Shown: positions 6,871 to 12,867 of the stretch, piece after piece
How the letters are laid out: every line of letters starts with the position of its first letter
Position numbering within the stretch: the first letter of the stretch is position 1
Origin: an uncultured delta proteobacterium
Lineage (GTDB): Bacteria > Myxococcota_A > Bradymonadia > REDH01
NCBI GenBank assembly: GCA_903873545.1
Contig: CAIQPA010000498.1
Location: forward strand, 1 to 12,867
Direction of reading: 5' to 3'
Length of the DNA: 12,867 bases
Translations under genes and position numbers: made by a program
The notes under the pieces: model-generated
Databases searched by the model: none
Told to the model about the DNA's origin: nothing
The model's input: the letters and a program-made list of their open reading frames with translations, nothing else

Positions 6871-7235
6871 CTGCTCCGACCGAAGTCGTCCTGCAGACGC
6901 TCGATATCGTCCTCGCCGAGGTAGCTCCCACGCTGAACCTCGATGAAGATCAGGAGCGTCTCACCCAGGTTGGCCATCCGATGCGCCGCACCCTGCGGGA
7001 TATCGATGGCTTCCCCCACCTTCACCTCGTGGTCCACGCCGTCGAGCGTGACCGTGCCTGTACCGGCCACCACATACCAGTGCTCGCCCCGAAACTTGTG
7101 GCGCTGGTAGGAGAGCCGCTTGTCGCCGAGCACCTCAATCCGCTTCACCTTGTAGTCGGCCCCCTCGTCAATGACGGTGTAGGAGCCCCACGGGCGGCGG
7201 TCATACTTGTTCGGATCCAAGACTTCTTCAGACAT
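6867..7235 (-). CDS. Stand-alone cupin, mannose-6-phosphate isomerase type II-like
   Basis: A 122-residue single cupin. RPWGSY (14-19), LSYQRHKFRGEHWYVVAGTG (41-60), IPQGAAHRMAN (79-89) and IEVQRGSYLGEDDIERLQDD (98-117) match the C-terminal phosphomannose isomerase domain of bifunctional ManC/AlgA. The metal site would be Q44, H46, E51 and H85 by analogy. The GDP-mannose pyrophosphorylase domain is absent and the gene starts cleanly, so this is the separate isomerase-type cupin seen in many bacteria; it may interconvert mannose-6-phosphate and fructose-6-phosphate for cell-surface sugars. The ATG at 7235 follows GAGGAGG by 6 bases, a strong ribosome site. It lies 47 bases after the SprT-like gene and is probably last in the ftsK run. 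Its stop overlaps the GGDEF-EAL stop on CTAG. Confidence 0.88.
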   Translation of the reverse strand: MSEEVLDPNKYDRRPWGSYTVIDEGADYKVKRIEVLGDKRLSYQRHKFRGEHWYVVAGTGTVTLDGVDHEVKVGEAIDIPQGAAHRMANLGETLLIFIEVQRGSYLGEDDIERLQDDFGRSS

Positions 7236-7282
7236 CTCAGCCCTCCTCGAGGCATTGCTGGAGAGGGCCAATAGCAGAGGCC

Positions 7283-8359
7283 TCACGAGGAGCCTAGCAG
7301 CCCTCCGCCGTTGCCCCGATCGCTCGTCATCGGCTTCCGCAGACGGATCTGCCGGCCCTGCTCACGCCCGGCCTCAAAAGCATCGGCCGAGCCCGCCCGG
7401 GAGCCGCCCGTACTCCGCTGCAGCGGGTAGCGGCGACGCAGCAGCCGCTCCGGCTCCTTGTCGCGCAGGCTCACCATCGCACGCTCGTCGGGTAGCTCCG
7501 CATCCTGCCGCCGCAACGTCTCGCCAAAGCCCGCCATGATGCCGAGCAGGAACGAGGCCCGCGCAGCGCCACCGCCGAGCTCTCCAGACGCCAGCGCCTG
7601 CTGCCAGAGCCGCTCCGCCGTTGCGAGCAGGTACTCGAAGACAAACTCTGCGATTGCCACATTGGCCCGCGTGCCGCAGACCTCCACCACACGGCCGGAA
7701 GGGCCGCCGCGCGGGTCAACGACCTCAACGAGGATGCAGGCCACGAAGAAGCGGCTCGCAAGGATCCCTGCCAGCTGCTTCACATGCGAGCCCACCCGGC
7801 GGCTCGGTGTTCCGAGATGGCGCCACGTGTAGTCGCTCGTCTGGTGCAGCGCCTCCTGCTCCATGTTGTGCTTCACGATGAGGCGCCGCGCCATCCGCGC
7901 CGCGGCCTCCGCCTCATGCAGGTTGGGCGACTCCGCCAGGCTGAGCAGGCGCCGCACCCGGTCCACCAGCCGCTGCTCATGCTCCGCTGCAGGCTCCTCC
8001 GGCCGGCCGGCCGCGCGCGCATCGATGCCCCGATCGGCGCAGACCTTCTGAAAGGCTGCTCCGTGCGCCGTCTCATCCTTCACCCCCAGCACCTCGCTCA
8101 CAAACTGGTGCGCCATCTCATGCTTGAGCACCTCGAAGACCTCGCCCCAGGGCGCGGTCGCCACGAAGGCCTCGCTGAACTCCATCAGCCGCGGCCCGGC
8201 GATCCAACGACCGAGCATCGACTCCAGCGGTGCCAGCGCCATGGTGGGCGGCCGCATCACGCCGCGGAAGAGCAGCCGATTGACCTCGCCCCACTGCAGC
8301 GACAGCGCCGCAACCACCGCGTTCTTACGCCGCGCCTGCTCCTCATCTCGCTCCGCCAT
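7283..8359 (-). CDS. SprT-like zinc metalloprotease fused to DUF2786
   Basis: A 358-residue cytoplasmic protein. Its N-terminal half has HEMAHQF (80-86), an HExxH zinc site, and HGAAFQKVC beginning at H99, the third ligand position of SprT/Spartan-type proteases. RVRRLLSLAESPNLHEAEAA through MARRLIVKHNM (134-166) is a DUF2786 segment. The C-terminal part (about 175-300) is a conserved-looking alpha/beta region with CGTRANVAIAEFVFEYLL. The last 60 residues are basic, low in order and end in a glycine-rich tail. SprT relatives act on DNA-protein crosslinks, so a DNA-maintenance role next to ftsK is attractive but inferred. The ATG at 8359 follows GGGAG by about 8 bases. It lies 51 bases after ftsK with no terminator between, so it is likely co-transcribed. 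Confidence 0.85.
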   Translation of the reverse strand: MAERDEEQARRKNAVVAALSLQWGEVNRLLFRGVMRPPTMALAPLESMLGRWIAGPRLMEFSEAFVATAPWGEVFEVLKHEMAHQFVSEVLGVKDETAHGAAFQKVCADRGIDARAAGRPEEPAAEHEQRLVDRVRRLLSLAESPNLHEAEAAARMARRLIVKHNMEQEALHQTSDYTWRHLGTPSRRVGSHVKQLAGILASRFFVACILVEVVDPRGGPSGRVVEVCGTRANVAIAEFVFEYLLATAERLWQQALASGELGGGAARASFLLGIMAGFGETLRRQDAELPDERAMVSLRDKEPERLLRRRYPLQRSTGGSRAGSADAFEAGREQGRQIRLRKPMTSDRGNGGGLLGSS

Positions 8360-8410
8360 CCGACCACTCCCGGTGCCACAGCAGCAGGGTCAGCCTGCCG
8401 CAGCCCGTCT

Positions 8411-11023
8411 CTATAATCCCGATCCGAGGTTCGGCATGCTGATGATGTCGCGACGACCGGCGCCACCCTTGGCAGGCCCAACGATGCCCTCACGCTCCAT
8501 CAGGTCCATCAGCTTGGCGGCCTTGTTGTAGCCGATGCCGAGCCGACGCTGAATGAGCGAGATGCTGGCGTAGCCCTCCTCGAGGCAGGCCTTCACGGCC
8601 ACAAAGTAGTTCTCGTCGAGCGCGCCGTCGTCGGCCGCCTCCTGCGACTCCGCCGAGGGCTTGAGGATGCTCTCGTCATAATCAGGTGCCCGCTGCGCCT
8701 TGAGGAAGTTCACCACCGCCTCAATCTCACGGTCGTCCACGAGCGGTCCATGCACCCGCTGCAGCTCGCTCTTGCCCGGCGGCCGGAAGAGCATGTCGCC
8801 CATGCCGAGCAGGGTCTCTGCGCCGTTGGAGTCAAGGACGGTGCGGCTGTCGGTGCCCGACATCAGCCGGAACGAAATGCGCGTCGGGAAGTTGGCCTTG
8901 ATGAGGCCCGTGATGACGTCGACGCTCGGCCGCTGCGTGGCGAGGATGACATGGATGCCAGCGGCGCGGGCCTTCTGTGCAAGACGCGCAATCGCCTGCT
9001 CCACATCCTTGCCGGCCACCATCATCAGGTCGGCGAACTCGTCCACCACGACAACGATGTAGGGCATGTGGCGGTGGCGCGGCCGGCCGTCGAGGTCGAT
9101 CTTCGCCAGCAGCTCCTCGTAGCCCGTCACCTCGTTGGAGGCGTGGTAGCCGCCGTTGTTCTTCTTCTGCATCTCGGCCAGGCGCTCGTTGTAGCCCTGC
9201 ATGTTGCGGACGCGGAACTCCGCCATCAGCCCGAACCGCCGCTCCATCTCCGCTACCGCCCACTGGAGCGCTGTCGCGGCCTTCATCGGGTCGGTGACCA
9301 CGGGCAGAAGCAGGTGGGGCACGCCCTCGTAGATGGCGAACTCGAGCTGCTTGGGGTCGATCAGGATCATCCGCACATCGTCAGGCGACGCGTTGTAGAG
9401 GATGCTCGTCAGCATGCCGTTCACCGACACCGACTTGCCCGAACCCGTCGTGCCAGCCACGAGGAGGTGGGGCATCTTCGCCAGGTCGCTCACAACGGGG
9501 AAGCCCTCGATGTCTTTGCCCAGAGCGATGGTCAACTTGCTCTTGCTCTGCGTGAACCGATCGTCCGCCAGGAGCTCCTTGAGATAGACGGTCTCGCGCG
9601 TCACGTTCGGCACCTCGATGCCCACGCACCCCTTGCCCGGGATGGGTGCGATGATGCGAACCGTCATCGCCTTGAGCGCCATCGCGATGTCGTGCGACAG
9701 CGGCACAATCTTCGACAGCTTCGTCCCCGACTCGGGCTCAAACTCGAAGAGCGTGACCACGGGGCCGGGGCAGATGTTGGTCACCTTGCCGCGCACCGCA
9801 AAGTCGTTCAGCACCTTCTCGAGCAGCACGGCAGTCTCGCGGAGCCGGTCGCGATCGACCACCGCACGGCCCTGATCGTTGTAGCTCAGGAAGGAGAGGC
9901 TCGGGTACTGCCACTCCGACTCCACGCCGCCGAGCTCAAGCCGCGACTGCTGCGCCCGCTCCAGGTCTTCCGACCGCTTCCGGTGCTTCTGCGCATCCGA
10001 CTCCACAATCACCGGACCAATCTCGGCCATATCGAACGCCACGCCCACGGGCGTCTCCTGCGTCATTTCCACCGGGGCCACTTCGGACTTCACCCGCTGC
10101 GCCGTCGCCTGACCGACTCCACTAGAAACGCCGGCCTCCATTGTCGGAGCGACGGCAACCTCGCGGGCCGACATCGTCGCCCGATGCTCCGGCTCTCCCA
10201 CGAGCCACTCCTCCGCCGCAGCCGCGTCGGCCTCTTCTGAGGCCTCCTCCGCCACCGGCTCCTGCTTCGCCTTGCTCCGGCGCTTGCCACGGAACCGCTC
10301 ACCGAGCCCGGTCAGAAGCTCCGCCACGCCACCGCGCCGAGAGGGACCTGTTTCGGCATCACGCACGGGCGCAACGCGAAGGCTCACATCGGTCGTGGTC
10401 GGCGCCATCTCCTCGTAGGGTGCAGCCTCCGCCTCTTCACGGGCTGCCGCTCGCCGCTCGCGGACCGAGGCCACCGCATGGATCGCCAGCTCCGAAACGC
10501 TCACGCGAAAGGCCAGGATCGCCGCGACAATTAACCCAGAGAGCGCCGCGATGAACGCCCCCACCCGGCCGATGACCATCTGGAACAGATCCCCGATCAG
10601 CTCGCCGATGAGCCCACCGGCGTTGTGGCCGTAAAACATGAAGGCAGGGAACGAGACGTAGACCACCGTCGAGAGAGCGAGGATCCCGAGCACTGCGCCG
10701 CCGATCTGCTGGTTGCCCAGCGTCAGGTGGCGCCGGAGCAGCAGCGACGTCGAGAAGGCGAACAGTGCTGCGAGCAGAATGTAGGACGACAGGCCAAAGG
10801 CAAACAGCAGCGTCGCAGCCGCGTAGGAGCCCAGCGGCCCGATCCAGCTCGTCGGACGGGCATCCGGCCCCTCCGCCGGCGCATAGGAAATCAGCGCCAA
10901 AAACAGGAGCAGCGAGGTCGTCAGCACCACCACGCCCCAGATCTCGTTCGAGATGCCCGAGGCATCATCGTCGTCGTGCTGGAAGCGAGGGGAGGGGGTA
11001 CGCGTCTGGAGGGAGCTCGCCAT
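8411..11023 (-). CDS. ftsK: DNA translocase FtsK/SpoIIIE
   Basis: An 870-residue, membrane-anchored, septum-located ATPase that pumps chromosome ends during division. The N-terminus has four hydrophobic segments (about 28-46, 66-96, 106-128 and 150-173). A charged, Glu/Ala/Arg-rich linker (174-370) is much shorter than in E. coli. The motor has LVAGTTGSGKSVSVN (Walker A, 521-535) and IVVVVDEFADLMM (Walker B, 656-668). Further family motifs are IDPKQLEF, ILATQRPSVDVITG (693-706), FPTRISFRL and DSRTVLDSNGAETLLGMGDM. The C-terminal winged-helix gamma domain (about 802-862; ISLIQRRLGIGYNKAAKLMD) reads DNA polarity sequences. All functional parts are present. The start ATG has only a weak GAGA upstream. 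The long linker appears as antisense reading frames on the other strand, which are not genes. Confidence 0.97.
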   Translation of the reverse strand: MASSLQTRTPSPRFQHDDDDASGISNEIWGVVVLTTSLLLFLALISYAPAEGPDARPTSWIGPLGSYAAATLLFAFGLSSYILLAALFAFSTSLLLRRHLTLGNQQIGGAVLGILALSTVVYVSFPAFMFYGHNAGGLIGELIGDLFQMVIGRVGAFIAALSGLIVAAILAFRVSVSELAIHAVASVRERRAAAREEAEAAPYEEMAPTTTDVSLRVAPVRDAETGPSRRGGVAELLTGLGERFRGKRRSKAKQEPVAEEASEEADAAAAEEWLVGEPEHRATMSAREVAVAPTMEAGVSSGVGQATAQRVKSEVAPVEMTQETPVGVAFDMAEIGPVIVESDAQKHRKRSEDLERAQQSRLELGGVESEWQYPSLSFLSYNDQGRAVVDRDRLRETAVLLEKVLNDFAVRGKVTNICPGPVVTLFEFEPESGTKLSKIVPLSHDIAMALKAMTVRIIAPIPGKGCVGIEVPNVTRETVYLKELLADDRFTQSKSKLTIALGKDIEGFPVVSDLAKMPHLLVAGTTGSGKSVSVNGMLTSILYNASPDDVRMILIDPKQLEFAIYEGVPHLLLPVVTDPMKAATALQWAVAEMERRFGLMAEFRVRNMQGYNERLAEMQKKNNGGYHASNEVTGYEELLAKIDLDGRPRHRHMPYIVVVVDEFADLMMVAGKDVEQAIARLAQKARAAGIHVILATQRPSVDVITGLIKANFPTRISFRLMSGTDSRTVLDSNGAETLLGMGDMLFRPPGKSELQRVHGPLVDDREIEAVVNFLKAQRAPDYDESILKPSAESQEAADDGALDENYFVAVKACLEEGYASISLIQRRLGIGYNKAAKLMDLMEREGIVGPAKGGAGRRDIISMPNLGSGL

Positions 11024-11133
11024 GATGATCTCGCACGATTACGTCGGAGTGCAACGATTGCGCGCGGTGGCCGCGCCCCCTTCTACAGAGAACAGCCAAC
11101 CGCACCTGCCCACCCTACCTACCGAACGCCCGC

Positions 11134-11149
11134 GGCCAAATTTTTGGCC
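11134..11149. repeat. AT-centred palindrome upstream of ftsK
   Basis: GGCCAAA-TT-TTTGGCC is a near-perfect 16-base palindrome, seven paired bases each side. It lies in the 132-base gap between the stop of the two-membrane-segment protein and the ftsK start. It is the only AT-rich patch in that gap. It could be an operator for ftsK or part of a hairpin ending the upstream gene, but no T-run follows it on the minus strand. The rest of the gap shows no convincing promoter. Confidence 0.45.
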
Positions 11150-11155
11150 CTGCTT

Positions 11156-11821
11156 TTACCGAGCCACCGTCCCGACGGCCTCACGAAGCAGCCGCGTCCA
11201 GCTCTCGCCGTCGCCCGCAGCCAGCCGCTCAGGCAGCGAGCCCGTCGCAACCTTCGGCGCGGCCCCGTCATACCCCGGCAGCGCGACCGTGGCGGGTGTC
11301 GTCCGGCAGCCCAGCCCCTCCGCCGCACGCTCCACCCGGGCGAGCGCGCCCGTCGCCACCAGATCTCCCGGCGTACCCGTCAGATCGCGCCTTGTCCGCC
11401 AGAGCCGGACCGCCCGATAGACCCCAAACGACAGCAGCAGCGCCAGGACGAGACCCCCGACCAGGCCCGTGAGATTCCCGAACGCGCCGCCGAAGAGCCA
11501 CCGGATCCCAAAGAACAGTCCGAGCCAGAGCGCCGGTGCAACACCCAGCGCCACCCGCGCTGCCACACCATCCTCCACCTCGACCCTCACCGCCACCTCA
11601 CCGCTCGTCAGGTCACGCGCGATCAACAGTCGCGCCAGGAGCCCCTGCTCCTTGAACTCAACCACCGCGCAACCCTCTGCTGCGAACACCTTGCCGTAGT
11701 CACGCGTGGGGCCGCGCAGCGACTGCATCAGCCGCGGCACAAGATGGCCAACCCACTCCGACGCCTCGCTGCCCGACGGCCCCGTGATCAGCACTGCTCT
11801 CGACGGAATCCCTGTGCCCAT
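11156..11821 (-). CDS. Unrecognised protein with two membrane segments
   Basis: I do not recognise this 221-residue protein. Residues 1-90 are soluble, beginning SRAVLITGPSGSEASEW, which looks P-loop-like but lacks the lysine; then comes a beta-rich stretch (AVVEFKEQGLL, GEVAVRVEVEDG). Two hydrophobic segments follow (about 91-111, PALWLGLFFGIRWLFGG, and 117-138, GLVGGLVLALLLSFGVY). A soluble Arg/Ala-rich C-terminal domain (about 140-221) follows. The ATG at 11821 was chosen because AAGGA lies about 7 bases upstream; a TTG at 11857 would add 12 residues. Coding is supported by the ribosome site, the ordered hydrophobic pattern and the lack of a better frame. It is divergent from the amidotransferase, with 67 bases between starts, and 132 bases upstream of ftsK in the same direction. 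Confidence 0.72.
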   Translation of the reverse strand: MGTGIPSRAVLITGPSGSEASEWVGHLVPRLMQSLRGPTRDYGKVFAAEGCAVVEFKEQGLLARLLIARDLTSGEVAVRVEVEDGVAARVALGVAPALWLGLFFGIRWLFGGAFGNLTGLVGGLVLALLLSFGVYRAVRLWRTRRDLTGTPGDLVATGALARVERAAEGLGCRTTPATVALPGYDGAAPKVATGSLPERLAAGDGESWTRLLREAVGTVAR

Positions 11822-11888
11822 CTGCCCATCCTTGAAACTTCTCACCGCTTCGTCCAAGCAGCCATCCCATCTGCCTGCAACCTATGCC

Positions 11889-12473
11889 GTGCTCCTCTTC
11901 GTAGACAACCGAGACTCCTTTTCGTTCAACCTCGTCCACGCTTTCGCCGCGATGGGCATCGAGGTCGAGGTCGTGCGCTCCGGAAGCGAGCTCGCCAGCC
12001 ATGTCGCCAGTCGGCCGCCTGCTGCGATTCTCGTCGGGCCGGGGCCCGGCACGCCCGAGCAGGCCACCGACGCACTCAGCCTCATCCACGCCTATCACGG
12101 ACGCCTCCCACTCCTCGGCGTCTGCCTCGGCCACCAGTGCATCGTCCACGCGCTCGGCGGCAGGGTCGGGCGGGCGCCCGCGCCACGGCACGGCAAGACC
12201 TCCACGCTCGAGGTTGCTCCCGGAGGCCTCTTCGACGCCTCGCACCAGGGCATGACCGTCGGCCGATACCACAGCCTCATCGCAGCGCCGGCCGCGCTCC
12301 CCGCAGAGCTCATCGTCGATGCCACCGCCACAGACGACGCCACAGTGATGGCCTTTCACCACGCAACCGCGCCCACCTTTGGCCTGCAGTTTCACCCCGA
12401 GAGCATCCTCTCGCCGCGTGGGCCCGAGCTGCTCCGGAACTTCGCCCTGCGCGCAGGACTCATCGAGCGCTAG
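11889..12473 (+). CDS. pabA: Class I glutamine amidotransferase, PabA/TrpG type
   Basis: A 194-residue enzyme, the normal length for this family. It releases ammonia from glutamine for aminodeoxychorismate synthase (folate) or anthranilate synthase (tryptophan). VDNRDSFSFNLVHAF is the family N-terminus and GPGPGTPEQA the oxyanion strand. LGVCLGHQ carries the nucleophile C79, and HGKTS (101-105) is the PabA/TrpG signature. GLQFHPESILSPRG supplies H169 and E171. The synthase partner (PabB/TrpE) is not in the window, so the choice of pabA over trpG is a guess; many bacteria share one subunit. The start is inferred as the GTG at 11889, because the family begins at this first strand; an in-frame TTG at 11832 would add 19 residues. 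No good ribosome site is visible. The stop interlocks with the following minus-strand gene on CTAG. Confidence 0.92.
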   Translation: MLLFVDNRDSFSFNLVHAFAAMGIEVEVVRSGSELASHVASRPPAAILVGPGPGTPEQATDALSLIHAYHGRLPLLGVCLGHQCIVHALGGRVGRAPAPRHGKTSTLEVAPGGLFDASHQGMTVGRYHSLIAAPAALPAELIVDATATDDATVMAFHHATAPTFGLQFHPESILSPRGPELLRNFALRAGLIER

Positions 12474-12661
12474 GGGTCGATGCTCCGCACGAGCCGAATC
12501 CCGAAGGTCTTGCGCGCAACCGGCTGCGTCTGCTCGCGCGCTGCGAGCCGGCAGTCACGCCCCGCGCTCATCCAACTACCGCCTCTGACCAGATTTGGCT
12601 GCCCTGCCGTTTGCTGCGCGGGATCCACGACGCCGTTCACCGGGAAATAAGAATAGGCATT
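12470..12661 (-). CDS. Formylglycine-generating-enzyme (SUMF1/FGE-sulfatase) family protein, C-terminal fragment
   Basis: Only the last 63 codons are open. LVRGGSWMSAGRDCRLAARE and TFGIRLVRSIDP are the typical closing motifs of the FGE-sulfatase fold: an RVVRGGSW-like strand, a CRxAxR helix, and a GFRLVR-like last strand. The family oxidises a sulfatase cysteine to formylglycine, but many bacterial members have other jobs, and the catalytic region is missing here, so activity cannot be judged. Read upstream, the frame meets TAA at 12662-12664, inside the AT-rich tail, so the gene is cut by the composition break rather than starting there. The believable protein runs to about 12655. The GC-rich codons match the rest of the chromosome. 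Its stop overlaps the amidotransferase stop on CTAG. Confidence 0.82.
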   Translation of the reverse strand, partial: NAYSYFPVNGVVDPAQQTAGQPNLVRGGSWMSAGRDCRLAAREQTQPVARKTFGIRLVRSIDP

Positions 12662-12774
12662 TTAGATTTGATGTTGATTAGGTCAGCTTGAATAGCAGTC
12701 ATTGCTGTAAGTAACCAAGCTATTGCTGAGACAATAACTGGAAACAACATGCTTGTTATTTTTTCCATATTCAT
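12637..12774 (-). CDS. Small one-membrane-segment protein, phage-like, 3' end probably artificial
   Basis: A 45-codon frame in the AT-rich tail: MNMEKITSMLFPVIVSAIAW then LLTAMTAIQADLINIKSK then MPILISR. It has one hydrophobic helix (about 8-27) followed by an amphipathic, coiled-coil-like part. Small proteins with this plan, membrane helix then heptad-like helix then an 'MPxLI' stretch, occur as I recall in marine podovirus-type phages. The ATG at 12774 lies 8 bases after GGAGGG and shares an A with the preceding stop (TAATG). The last two or three codons fall in GC-rich sequence past the composition break, so the true C-terminus is probably missing. Phage origin is an inference, not a family match I can prove. 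Confidence 0.55.
   Translation of the reverse strand: MNMEKITSMLFPVIVSAIAWLLTAMTAIQADLINIKSKMPILISR
12640..12662. other. Abrupt composition junction (probable chimeric join)
   Basis: GC content falls from about 70% (12481-12540) to about 33% (12661-12867) within about 20 bases. The FGE-family frame loses sense going right past about 12655, and the small phage-like frame loses sense going left past about 12645. Both are therefore truncated at the same point. There are no visible direct repeats, tRNA, att-like core or transposon ends in the flanking sequence. Confidence 0.75.
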
Positions 12775-12867
12775 TAAAACTGCCCTCCAAATCCAAGTAA
12801 AAGTTTTCGTTCTTCAGGTGTTGCACTTATTCCTGCTTTAAATAAAAAGTCATTTAGTTTTTTTGCA
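12774..12867 (-). CDS. C-terminal end of an unidentified protein in the AT-rich tail
   Basis: The last 30 residues of a frame entering from beyond the window: AKKLNDFLFKAGISATPEER then KLLLGFGGQF and TAA. The AT-rich codon use and the TAATG coupling to the next frame make it credible as coding. It is too short to name. The tight coupling and small downstream gene fit phage gene packing. Confidence 0.5.
   Translation of the reverse strand, partial: AKKLNDFLFKAGISATPEERKLLLGFGGQF

Noticed and set aside
8750..10240. A 496-codon plus-strand open frame opposite ftsK
   Set aside because: The opposite strand encodes a complete FtsK motor with all motifs; this frame has none and is a composition shadow.
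10989..10996. GGGGAGGG on the plus strand, matching the E. coli KOPS pattern GGGNAGGG, inside the start of ftsK
   Set aside because: A single 8-base match in GC-rich DNA is expected by chance, and the polarity sequence used by this lineage is unknown.
10625..12691. A 688-codon plus-strand open frame across the ftsK 5' end, the two-membrane-segment gene and the amidotransferase
   Set aside because: It runs in the wrong frame through the clearly identified amidotransferase, is Arg/Pro/His-rich and crosses the composition break.

Overview
The window is about 12.6 kb of compact, GC-rich (about 65-70%) bacterial chromosome. It ends in about 210 bases of AT-rich DNA (about 33% GC by hand count) that do not look like the same genome. 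The chromosomal part encodes a DNA translocase of FtsK/SpoIIIE type, RNase J, methylthioadenosine phosphorylase and a PKD-type lipoprotein. It also holds a GGDEF-EAL protein, a GMC oxidoreductase with a small membrane partner, and the end of a formylglycine-generating-enzyme-like protein. With the high GC, this mix fits a myxobacterium-like or other 'deltaproteobacterial' environmental lineage. That is an inference from gene content; there is no rRNA or other marker here.

Layout, left to right. (1) 1-987, minus strand: the N-terminal third of a GMC oxidoreductase, preceded by a small membrane protein that overlaps it by 8 bases. (2) 1098-4435, minus strand: a tight run in the order mtnP, PKD lipoprotein, rubredoxin-like zinc/iron protein, RNase J. 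The spacings are 1 base of overlap, 37 bases and 8 bases, which suggests one transcript. (3) 4436-4602: a divergent control region with a plausible sigma-70-like promoter facing right. (4) 4603-6870, plus strand: a GGDEF-EAL protein with an intact EAL catalytic set, a weakened GGDEF signature and no inhibitory site. (5) 6867-11023, minus strand: ftsK, then a SprT-like/DUF2786 protein, then a stand-alone mannose-6-phosphate-isomerase-type cupin. (6) 11156-11821, minus strand: an unrecognised protein with two membrane segments, divergent from (7) 11889-12473, plus strand, a PabA/TrpG glutamine amidotransferase. (8) 12470 to about 12658, minus strand: the C-terminus of a formylglycine-generating-enzyme family protein, cut off at the composition break. 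(9) About 12660-12867, minus strand: the end of one reading frame coupled by TAATG to a small one-membrane-segment protein, both with a phage look.

Both convergent gene pairs meet with their stop codons interlocked on a CTAG tetranucleotide, leaving no room for a terminator. Most of the window is housekeeping and signalling. I see no defence island, CRISPR array, insertion sequence, tRNA or rRNA. The strongest oddity is the abrupt change at about 12640-12662, which is most simply an assembly chimera with an AT-rich phage but could be a real insertion edge.
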